Assembly (NCBI GenBank): GCA_963924555.1 | Contig: OZ004596.1 | Span: 1,302,001 to 1,366,000 of the forward strand | DNA length: 64,000 nt | Direction of reading: 5' to 3' | Source of the DNA: Crambe crambe | Taxonomy: Eukaryota > Porifera > Demospongiae > Poecilosclerida > Crambeidae | Part shown: piece after piece, positions 23,845 to 33,348 of the stretch | Layout: each line of letters starts with the position of its first letter | Position numbering within the stretch: position 1 is the first letter of the stretch | Notes under the pieces: generated by a model | What the model saw: the letters and a program-made list of their open reading frames with translations, nothing else | The model's database searches: none | What the model was told of the DNA's origin: nothing | Made by a program: the position numbers and the translations under genes

Positions 23845-26634
23845 CTATTTTCTGGTGACCACTTTGAGGTATATTCCATTCTTGGGTGTATTGGTCATCC
23901 CCAGTATCGTTTCCAAAGGTACCTATAGAGAGACCATGAAAACTATTCATTATGAAAGGACATCTTGTAATTACCTCTGTGTCTGATGCCCTGAGGAAAG
24001 TGAACCTCTTGAGGAGTTCTATGAAGACTATCTTTTTTTGCAGGCGGGCTAACCTCATTCCTACACAGTAGCGTGGACCAACACCAAATGGCATGTAACA
24101 TTGCTGTGGACGTTTGGCCTTCTCTTCAGGAGTGAACCTATAATAGTTATCATGAAAAAGATGGATTGTAGCTATAGCAATGGTACACATAGCTATAGTA
24201 ATGATCATTGACTAGCAAGAGTCACACCTCAAGGGATCAAAAGTTTCAGGATCTTCCCAATACTGAGGGTCCTTCTGTAGGAGAAGAATAGGGAAGGACA
24301 CTACAGCACCCTGGGGGATGGTCACTTCTTTATAAGAGTAGGACTTAGCACATTCCCGATTGAGTCTGTAAAGGAGAGGGATTTATATATATCATATCAT
24401 CAGCTTCGATTATGGAATCACATTGGTCCTATAGGGTAGAGCCTATGGGATTCCTGGAGAACCATGTCCAGATAGTCCAAGTCCTGGGCTGCTTGGTAAA
24501 GGGAACTCTCCTGTGTGTTGTGTTCATGTATAAAAAAGAGTGAACAGACAGAGTATTGGGATATCTTTGTTTACAGGGTTCTTCTCAAAGTAGCTGTCAA
24601 TTTCTTCCTGCAACTTTTCCTGGATGTGAGGGTTGAGGGCTAGCAGGTAAGAGGTGTAGCTGAGGGCATTGGCAGTGGTCTCGTAACCAGCCAGTATGAA
24701 TGTGATGGAGTGACCTGCAATCTCCTTATCTGATAAATTCCTCTTACTGCCATCACTTTCTTCCAAAACTGCATCCACCATCAACTGAAGGAGGTCCTTG
24801 TACTGCTAGTATGAGACATCACAGTGATAAAATGATAACATTGTCCTCTTCCTCTTACTACTAACCCTTCCAGTTTCTGTCCCTGCACGACGCTGCTGGA
24901 CAAGTTTGATGGCTGCATCATGAAGAACATGAAAGCTCCTCTGCTGTGCACTTCCCCGGAGCATATACCGAAATACAGGAAGTAACCATGGAAAGTTACC
25001 TAGTCATCACAATACAATTTTAATTTTAAAAGTACTTAACAACTGCATTACTACACTTACTCAAAATTATAGTAATGAAATATCCAGAAGTCTTCTTGTC
25101 TACTTTAGTGCTGCTAAAGATGGTGGCAGCAGCTTCTGTCAATTTGTCAGATTCCCCTTTCTGAATATCTATCACTCGACCAAAGGTAGTAGCAAAATTG
25201 GTTTCCATGGTGAACGCACCATAAATCCTAGAGAAGAGTGACAATGTTATCAAAGAACCAAAATAATATATGTTTACTTAGTAAATTCCAAGCTCTTTTC
25301 TGAATCAGCATGTTCTTCGAGGATTTCCACAAGTGTCTTCACACTGTTGTGTATTAGAGGTGTCATCTGGATACATACAAGGAAGTGTAAAAAACACACA
25401 CACACACAATAATGCTATGCATACTGCTTTGATCTTGGAAGAGGAGAAGGCAGAAGAGAAGGCCTGACGTGCTTCTCGCCAATGATCATCTCTGGAACAC
25501 ATCAGACCACGTTCACTATCCTTGGGCTTCTTTGGTTGCAATAAATCGGGAAATATCTGAATGTCTATTGGTCTGTTTATAAAACTATCGAAATCCTTGA
25601 CCGTGACTAGTTTAATAAGGTTCACATCCATCACAGATATTTCAGGAACCTGTCCCATGTAGAACCTGGAACCAAGAACATATTGACCCCTTGCAGTAGG
25701 CATGGCATGGGCAGGGCTTATCACAGAAGCAGCCATGTTGGTGTACATCTTAGAGGGCATGTCTACAAGTACGAAGTACACTGGTACTGCTAAAGGCTTG
25801 TTTTCTCCAGTGCAAACGCAGATTAGCTTTGCTGAACTAGCGAGATATGAGCAATAGACTAGTTGCTGCATGAAAATAGCACTACATAGATAAACTACTA
25901 ATAAACAGCAGCAGGAACCTGAACTTCCTGAAGTGCAAACTAATACAATTTTGCCTATACCTTGCTCACCAACATGGCGGCTGTGCACAATAAAATGCAG
26001 ATTATGATTTTAAAATTTATGGAAATGCTGAGTCAACTGCAAGGGGTCTATAGGGTTAGTAGGAGGGGAAAAACCTACCCCACTATAGGTCCATATTCCT
26101 TATGCAACTTTTCCACATACTTGACACATCCCTAGAAAGAATTTAAAATGGCTGACTACAGACAGTGAGGACTTGAAGAACAGTAAAGTAAAGCCGGGCT
26201 GGTGGGTTCTGAAACTACTGAAGCTTCTGAGCTCAATGTTGGAGGATATAATACCTTTCAAAATAGAGCTCATAAGCTCGAAAAGTTTTGACCCTACCGA
26301 ATAGCCTCACCAGCCCCGCTTTGCCTCTACAAGAGTAAGACCAAAGTAGACTACACATTACACCTTTGCAATCCTTTCAACTTACCACCTTCAAGCTTTC
26401 TTTATAATTGCCATAAAAGAAGGAACCTGTAGGAGGACCCTTAATCCCATTTCTTTTGAGAACTTGGAAAGAGAAGAAGGCAATCCTATAAAATGCAATG
26501 TTAGGGACTTGGAAGTCGATTCCGGCTAGACACTTAACTTACTTCAAATAGAGTAGGATCAAGATGAGCAGTGCTATAATGAAGAGCCCATAAGGTGAAA
26601 GAAAAACTCCAGACGTAACTTTAACTGCAACCAT
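23845..26634 (-). CDS. Cytochrome P450, clan-3-like, copy D (most diverged)
   Basis: Start 26632-26634 (MVAVKVTSGVFLSPYGLFI), same group as A and E. Landmarks are AGYETT (about 24690) and the haem loop FGVGPRYCVG followed by MRLARLQKKIVF, which differs from its sisters at several positions but keeps the haem Cys. The C-terminus is TPKNGIYLKVVTRK and the stop is 23845-23847. Two oddities. First, the intron that splits FINRP from xIPDL in the other copies is absent, leaving four in-frame extra codons (IDIQ). Second, the intron upstream of the FYMGQVPEISV exon holds a 368-base MITE. A Pro is duplicated in KGPPTGSFFYG. Intact by eye; a diverged specificity is likely but unproven. Confidence 0.83.
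25683..26050. mobile_element. MITE in a CYP-D intron
   Basis: 368 bases flanked by TA, with inverted ends sharing gaccccttgcagt. An internal inverted repeat (gcagccatgttggtg against caccaacatggcggc) is present. Sister copies A and E lack it. No coding capacity. Confidence 0.65.
26175..26335. repeat. Small inverted-repeat element, CYP-D intron
   Basis: The ends agtaaagccgggctggtggg and agcctcaccagccccgcttt are imperfect complements. A related end (cagtaaggtaaagcggggct) occurs at 28496. Probably an old MITE family; the boundaries are approximate. Confidence 0.45.
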
Positions 26635-28029
26635 TATCCCTTGATTTAGACTGAATTCCGGGCCCGTGATTATGCGCATGCGTGCCAAAATCGCGTGCTG
26701 AATCCGCAACTGTGGTTCGCTCTCCTGGATCTTGGAAGCAAAGATAGCCCTCATAGAACTCGTCATGAGGTTACACAGAGGTAATTACAAGCAGTCCTTT
26801 CATAATTGCTTTTATGTTATCTAGGTCAGTGCCTCCAACCTGTGAACTTTGATTTCAGTATAAATTGAGTATTTTTACTATGAATTTCAGTATTTTCAGC
26901 CATTTTTAAGTAACACTAATATAAAATGTGTATAGTGAATTTGCTTAAATTTCAGTATTGTTGGAAAAATCTTCAGTATTTTTGGTCAAATTTCAGTAAA
27001 AATACTGATAAGTATAGTTGGAGGCTCTTTGGAAATGATGACCACTAGAGTAAGTAATCAATTATCAGACGGATCAATTACCGGACACTTTTTCTGGCAT
27101 CCAGTACCTACGATTTAGGTATCAAAAGATAGCCCATTGAAAACTGATTCAGAATCCTGACTTTCAGTCATGGTTGTTAATTTGTGTAGATTTTATACAT
27201 CATTAAAGCAAGTGTCCAAAAAAATCAATAATCAAAAAAAATTATCATATTTCAGACAGCTACCAGTTTATGGCAGAGTTTTCTAGGTATGATTGTCAAA
27301 ATTGGAAGACAGGAAGTTCTATCCTTATCTGTGTCTCCATTTATAGAAGTCAAGCTTCAAATACCACCTGAACTTAAAAGCACTTCAGACAGCAAAAAAT
27401 GGGTTGATTAGTAATTTGACCCTTCACACTGAATATAAGCCAGACTCAACACCACCAGTGGAATCAGTACCTTCTGAATGTGACTTACCCAAAGTTTCAA
27501 GTCCCAAAAATAAATTGTACTATTGTTACTGTCAGTTATTTTTTGTGATCTGTAGGTGCAGCTCTCAATAACCATGTAAAAATCGAGAAAATATGAACAA
27601 ATATCATAACTGTTCATAGTTTAGTTACGAAAATTGTTACAATAGGCAAAAAGGGGATGCTGATTCCACTGGTGGTGTTGAATTTAGTCAAATTACTAAT
27701 CAACCCATTTTTTGCTGTCTGGATATTGATTACCTTTAAGTTCAGGTTTGTAATGCAGTGGTATTGAAGCTTGACTTCTATAAATGGAGACACGGATAGA
27801 ACTTTCTGTCTTCCAATTTTGACAATCATACCTAGAAAACTCTGCCGTAAACTGGTAGCCGTCTGAAATATGTTTTTGATTATTGATTTTTTCGGACACC
27901 TGCTTTAATGATGTATAAAATCTATATGAATTAATAACCATGACTGAAAGTCAGGATTCTGCTAGTAAAAAAAGACTACATGACATTGTATCATGGTACA
28001 CCTACAGCTCTAGTGATGATATATATTGA
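26635..28029. other. Intergenic DNA upstream of CYP-D
   Basis: No gene. Bases 26860-27010 have a repeated sttcagtattttt motif. From 27150 it is occupied by a long inverted repeat (listed separately). Confidence 0.5.
27150..27961. repeat. Long imperfect inverted repeat (hairpin), arms about 310 bp
   Basis: The left arm, about 27150-27470, is the reverse complement of the right arm, about 27657-27961, with scattered substitutions and small indels. Examples are cagaatcctgactttcagtc against gactgaaagtcaggattctg, and caacaccaccagtggaatca against its complement. The loop is about 190 bases. Both arms hold fragments of the same short frame on opposite strands. Confidence 0.85.
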
Positions 28030-28320
28030 CTAGTGAAGTCATATTTCAAGGGATGAAAGTTTCAGGATCTTCCCTGAGGGTCCTTCTGTAGGAGAAGAAC
28101 TGGGACACTACAAGTGCCATGGGGGGTTGGTCACTTCCTTATAAGAGTAGGACTTGGCACATTCCAGAGTGAGCCTGCAGAGGAGAGGGAGTTATATGAA
28201 ATATCATCAGCTGCAGATTAATTAATGAGAGGAGTCTCACATAGGTACTAGAAGGTAGAGTACCACAACTCCTGGAGAACCATGTCCAGATAGTCCAAGT
28301 CCTGAGCTGCTTGGTGGATT
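28030..28320 (-). pseudogene. Cytochrome P450 relic between copies D and E
   Basis: Two decayed exons in P450 order and orientation. The first, 28045-28180, matches the exon encoding ECAKSYSYKEV...DPLR of copy E but has internal deletions. The second, 28225-28320, matches the AQDLDYLDMVLQES exon. Haem and I-helix exons are not found here. It is the remnant of a further duplicate. Confidence 0.75.
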
Positions 28321-28805
28321 ATGCTTTTATTTTTTATTCTTGCTATTACCAATAATAAATTATAGCAAAAATTTATGAATGTAAATTATTGCAATTGAAC
28401 ATCATTGTAATTGAACATTACAGCATTGGTGCCTATAGATGCGGGAGCCAGGGGTTCAGTGGGAGGGGACAACCTACCCCTCTATATTTTCTGTACAGTA
28501 AGGTAAAGCGGGGCTCTGATATCCAATCAATCAATCAATCAATCAAGCAATGTAAAGCCCAAAGGGCATATGCAAAATAAACGGGGAAAAAAGAATGTCA
28601 AGTGACTGAGGGAGGCTACTCAGGTGTAACATAAAAATGATTTATAACAAGTGATAAGTCAGGTTCTGATGATGACAGAGCAGAGAGGATCCTGTCCACA
28701 TTCATGAGGGCTAGTGCGCTTATCCCTTGCGCGCGCGCATGCATCCCAAAATCGCGCGCGCAATTAAATAATTAAAAATTTTTTTAAAGATTAAAAATGA
28801 TCTTC

Positions 28806-31245
28806 CTACTTTCTGGTGAACACTCTGAGATAGATTCCATTTTTGGGTACCATGGTGATTCCACACACTGTCTCCAAAGGAACCTACATTGGCAGTTTAG
28901 AGTTGACTGCAAAATAAGATGTTTCTCACCTCTGTGTCTGGTGCCCTGAGGAAAGTGAACCTCTTCAGGAGTTCTATAAGGGCTATCTTTGCTTCCAGGA
29001 GAGCAAACCTCATCCCTATACAGTTGCGTGGACCGGAACCAAATGGCATGTAACACTGCTGTGGACGCTTGGCCTTCTCTTCAGGAGTGAACCTAATAAT
29101 ATTATCATGAAAAAGATGGGTACATAGCGACAGTAACAGCACATAGCAGAATTGCACCTCAAGGGATCAAAAGTTTCAGGGTCTTCCCAATACTGAGGGT
29201 CCTTCTGTAGGAGAAGAGTTGGGATGGACACTATGGTGTCTGGGGGGATGGTCACTTCCTTATAAGAATAGGACTTAGCACATTCCCGACTGAATCTGCA
29301 AGGAGAGGGAGTTATATATATCATCAGATGGTGGGAGGAGTCTCACATTGGTACCGGAGGGTAGAGCCTAAGTGACTCCTGGAGAACCATATCCAGATAG
29401 TCCAAGTCCTGGGCTGCTTGGTAAAGGGAAGTCTCCTGTGTGTGTTGTGTTCATGTATAATAGAAGAGTGAAGAGACAGAGTATTGGGATATCTTTATTT
29501 ACAGGGTTCTCCTCAAAGTAGCTGTCAATTTCTTCCTGCAACTTTTCCTGAATGTGAGGGTTGAGGGCTAGCAGGTAAGAGGTGTAGCTGAGGGCATTGG
29601 CAGTGGTCTCGTAACCAGCAAGCATGAATGTAATGGAGTGACCTGCAATTTCCTCATCTGATAAATTCCTCTTATTGCCGTCACTTTCTTCCACAACTGC
29701 ATCCACCATCAACTGAAGGAGGTCCTTGTACTGTTAGTATGAGATATCACAGTGATAACATTGTCCTCTTCCTTTGTTCACTAACCTCTCCAGTTTTTGT
29801 CCCAGCACGACGCTCTTTGATAAGTTTGATGGCTGTATCGTGGAGAACATAAAAGCTTTTCTGTCGTGCACTCCCTTGGACCATGTACCGCAATACAGGA
29901 AGTAACCATGGAAAATTACCTTGTAACAACAGGATTGAATGAGGAAACTTTTGAGTCTTCTCTACGCTGCTATAAACGATTGCAGTACCACTAAACTTAC
30001 TCAAAATCATAATAATGTAAACTGCAGAAGTCTTCTTCGTTTCTTGTGTGCCACTAAAGATGGTGGCAGCAGCTTCTGTCAATTTGTCAGATTTTCCTTT
30101 CTGAATGTCTATCACTCGACCAAAGGCAGTAGCAAATATGGTTTCCATGGTGAAAGCACCATAGGTCCTTGAGAAGATGAATGTCATTACAAAAAGGACT
30201 TGGTGGCAACAATGTCAAGTGCTTACCTGAAGAATTCCATACTCTTCTCTGAATCAGCATGTTCTTTGAAGACTTCCACAAGTATCTTTACACTGTTGTG
30301 TATTAGAGGTGTCATCTGGATACATAATTACTTAATCAACACACAATAATCCAAGAGATTATACATACTGCTTTAATCTTGGAAGAGGAGAAGGTAGGAG
30401 AGAGGGCCTGACGTGCTACCCGCCAAGAATCATCTCTAGACTGGAGCAAACCACGCTGACTTTTCTTGGTGGCCCGCTTCTTTCGTATTAGATCAGGAAT
30501 TTTCTGAAGGGAGTTAATCATCACATGACTATCATTTGATAGTCACATGCTTACAGGTCTGTTTATGAAAGCATCAAAATCTTTGATCGTGACTAGTTTA
30601 ATGAGGTCAATATCTGTCACAGATATTTGAGGAGACTGTCCCAAATAGAACCTGAAACCAAGAAGAAGAAGAAATAATAATGTAAGGTTCAGTCTGAAGG
30701 GACAAACCTACCCCACTACAGATCCATACTCCTTGTGTAGTTTTTCCACATACTTGAGAATTCCCTTGAAAGAAAAAAATTAAATATAGTAGAGATTTTT
30801 ACTCTACAAGAATTCAGTAAAGACCCAAGTAAGCCTATGCATTATTTTTGAGCTACACCCTAGTCTTGCTAGCCAGACCTATTTCACGTGCATGGGGGAC
30901 CTCTCCTCCTATGCGTGCGTGCAACTAAGTGTGTGTGCAGAGTATAGTAAAAGAGTCTGGCTAGTTACATCCCCTGGTATAGCTTTTGTCCTTCAATTTA
31001 CCTCCTTCGACCTTTCTTTATAATTTCCATAGAAGAAGGAAGCTGTAGGACCCTTAATCCCATTTCTTTTGAGAACTTGGAAAGGGAAGAAGGCAATCCT
31101 AAATGCATTTAATACAGAGTCTGACTTGGAAGTCAATTCTGGCTAGACACTTAACTTACTTCAAATAGAGTAGGATCAAGATGAGCAGTGCTATAATGAA
31201 GAGCCCATAAGGTGAAAAAAGAACTCCTGCCGCCACTGCAACCAT
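28806..31245 (-). CDS. Cytochrome P450, clan-3-like, copy E
   Basis: ER-anchored P450. Start 31243-31245 (MVAVAAGVLFSPYGLFI), stop 28806-28808. Well-placed exons are 28806-28883 (VPLETVCGITMVPKNGIYLR), 28930-29092 (FTPEEKAKRP, haem loop FGSGPRNCIG), 29158-29297 (ECAKSYSYKEVTIPPDTIV), about 29350-29434 (AAQDLDYLDMVLQESLRLYP), 29503-29730 (I-helix AGYETT), about 29786-29920, 30000-30165, 30228-30318, 30368-30505, 30556-30652, 30710-30768 and 31015-31098. The haem exon uses a normal GT donor. Its intron lacks the element found in A. This copy is the cleanest template for the A/D/E group. Confidence 0.88.
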
Positions 31246-31372
31246 TATCCCTTGGCTATGCCCTTGGATATCAGAGAGTGTCTCTATTAAGTAGGGATGG
31301 CAGGTCAAAGGTCATTATAGTTTATATAATTAGGAAATTAATCACACTCCTGCGCGTGCGAGTGAACCGCAA

Positions 31373-31700
31373 GCTAGCATCCTCTTTATCAGCTTGCCGC
31401 TCGGCAGGCTTGCACTTCATTCCTCTGGTAGCAAAAACATTAGGGGGCCTTGCTGACGACACAATTCAAACTGTTCGCTCCATTGGCAAGGCCATCGCAG
31501 ACAGAGTGGGTACTACAGATTCCTCCAACTCTTCCAAGCACCTCTTTGGTCGACTAGCCATCGCCCTGTGGCGTGGCAACGCCTGTTTATGGCTACATCG
31601 CCTCCCAACTCTCCCCCCCTCTCTAGACGGAGTGCCATGACTTGGACTTGTTTGTTTGTCTGTGTATAATCGAATTCCATTATTAAAATTAACATAAAAA
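31373..31700 (+). mobile_element. Relic of a non-LTR retrotransposon 3' end
   Basis: An open frame here ends with GLHFIPLVAKTLGGLADDTI ... LFGRLAIALWRGNACLWLHR. This is the pattern seen at the C-terminus of many invertebrate reverse-transcriptase polyproteins (xFxPLVxxxLGG...LxxRLSxxLxKGNAxLxLxR). An AT-rich tail follows and ends in a-rich sequence near 31700. The reverse-transcriptase domain is absent, so this is a 5'-truncated insertion. The family call is from pattern memory. Confidence 0.6.
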
Positions 31701-31823
31701 ATAAAAAAATGTACTTATCCCAAGAGACTGGAGACCCCTTACCATAAAGCTAAAGTCATGAGACACTCCGGCTCCGTACGTTGATGAAGTGTCAAACGGC
31801 TACTTTAAAAGGTAAAGCAGAAG

Positions 31824-33158
31824 ATGGATTCGGGAACCAAGTTACACACAAAGGGCAGATACTTCTGTGGAAGAAACGCGATCGTAGAAGGAGATATATT
31901 CAAATTCAAAGGAGAGGGAGGTAGTGTGGGCGTGGTGAGAATAGTAGAGCCCATCAATCCGATATTGAACTACTTCGAGTACCAGATAGTATCTAGAGGA
32001 GTCAAATGTGCCATAGGACTTGGCTTAGGGGATCAGTCTTATCCCTTAGATCGTATGCCAGGCTGGAACAGGAATGGTATTGGGTACCATGCAGATGATG
32101 GTCGGCTCTTTCACCAAGATGGCTATGGCAAGCAGTTTGGTCCCACTTGCACAGAAGGGGATCGGATGGGTTGTGGGGTTGATTTTGACAGTGATGTTGG
32201 TTATGGGTATTGTGAAGTATTTTTTACCAAGAATGGGGTGGAAATAGGCACACCAGTGAGAATAAAGTGTCCAGTCTACGGACTTTACCCTATCTTTGGC
32301 CTCCACAGTCGCGGGGAAAAGATCCGCTACTTGGGACACTGGAATCGTCAACGACCTGGTCTCCTGGAACCAATGATTCATGACCACTCCCCCTGCAACA
32401 CATGGCTTCGTTCCAATAACATCAAATTCCAAGACGATGGTTTGACCTTGGAGTACTCTGGGGATGGGCTCAACCGACAAGATGTGGGTATTGCACAGGG
32501 GAATTTCTGCCTCGATCAGCAGCATCATTACTTTGAAATGTCACTTCTCTCATCGGGAAAAGAAGGATGGTTTGCAATAGGCCTAGCACGCACCACTTAT
32601 CCACTTCATCGACATCCAGGGTGGAATGCAGGATCAGTTGGATACCATGCAGATAACGGCCACTTATACAAGGAGAGAGGACATGGAGAACCTTTCGGTC
32701 CAACTTGCACTGAGGGAGATGTGATGGGATGTGGCATATCTTTCCCCGTAGACAGTTCTCTGAGTGCCGAGGCAGTGATTGGTGCCACCTCCCCCAGCCC
32801 AGCTCTGGCCCCAGATTCTGATTCGGAGGATGAGAAATTCCTAGTCCAGGCCGATCAGTACAACTATGGGGAATTGTTGGATGATAATTCCAGCTGGGAG
32901 GAGGATTCAGACAATGAGGACATTTACTTGGGCTATGAGCTGGAGTTGGAAGCTAGGAGAAAGGTGTGGCAAGGAAGGAACTTGGCCCCCAAGGTGGAGT
33001 CACAAAGTACAAAGACCTGTTTGGTCTATTTCACAAAGAATGGAGAAAAAGTTGGAGAGACTGAATGTTCACTACCCAAAGGGGGTTTCTACCCTGTTGT
33101 AGCCATGCTGAGTCAGGGTGAACGAATTAGAGTCAATTTTAACCCTCTAACTGGATAG
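31824..33158 (+). CDS. SPRYD3: SPRYD3-like protein with two SPRY domains, intronless
   Basis: 444 residues. Two SPRY/B30.2 repeats (about residues 55-175 and 230-320 plus 395-440) carry the family's paired signatures: YPLDRMPGWNRNGIGYHADDG and YPLHRHPGWNAGSVGYHADNG, each followed by FGPTCTEGD(R/V)MGCG. The second SPRY is interrupted by an acidic Ser/Asp/Glu-rich linker (about residues 325-390), as in vertebrate SPRYD3, before its last strands (CLVYFTKNGEKVG). The end GERIRVNFNPLTG matches the family's C-terminus. A protein-interaction adaptor by domain type; cellular role poorly known. No intron, unlike most genes around it. Confidence 0.9.
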   Translation: MDSGTKLHTKGRYFCGRNAIVEGDIFKFKGEGGSVGVVRIVEPINPILNYFEYQIVSRGVKCAIGLGLGDQSYPLDRMPGWNRNGIGYHADDGRLFHQDGYGKQFGPTCTEGDRMGCGVDFDSDVGYGYCEVFFTKNGVEIGTPVRIKCPVYGLYPIFGLHSRGEKIRYLGHWNRQRPGLLEPMIHDHSPCNTWLRSNNIKFQDDGLTLEYSGDGLNRQDVGIAQGNFCLDQQHHYFEMSLLSSGKEGWFAIGLARTTYPLHRHPGWNAGSVGYHADNGHLYKERGHGEPFGPTCTEGDVMGCGISFPVDSSLSAEAVIGATSPSPALAPDSDSEDEKFLVQADQYNYGELLDDNSSWEEDSDNEDIYLGYELELEARRKVWQGRNLAPKVESQSTKTCLVYFTKNGEKVGETECSLPKGGFYPVVAMLSQGERIRVNFNPLTG

Positions 33159-33348
33159 TATGTTATTATATATAGTTAGGCCTACATATCCACCATGCAT
33201 CAAAGTATCCCACTGTTAATATGATGTAACGTTCGATTTGTACAAAGTACGCATGCGCACTATAAGCTGGCCGTGGTGTGTAGTGGGAGGGTCTGCAGTT
33301 ACTACACGTAATCAGAACTCTAAAGCTATAACTATAGTATTTGTGAAT

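Noticed and set aside
25305-25988. 227-codon minus-strand frame in CYP-D
   Set aside because: Only the FYMGQVPEISV...FSSSKIKA part is P450 exon. The N-terminal part is translated MITE and intron.
31212-31640. 142-codon frame as a gene
   Set aside because: The first part overlaps the antisense of CYP-E exon 1; only the last third resembles a retrotransposon C-terminus. Listed as a mobile-element relic.
33238-33348. Upstream start for the beta-helix/7TM gene
   Set aside because: The 37 extra residues are polar and place the signal peptide internally; ATG 33349 gives a conventional signal peptide.
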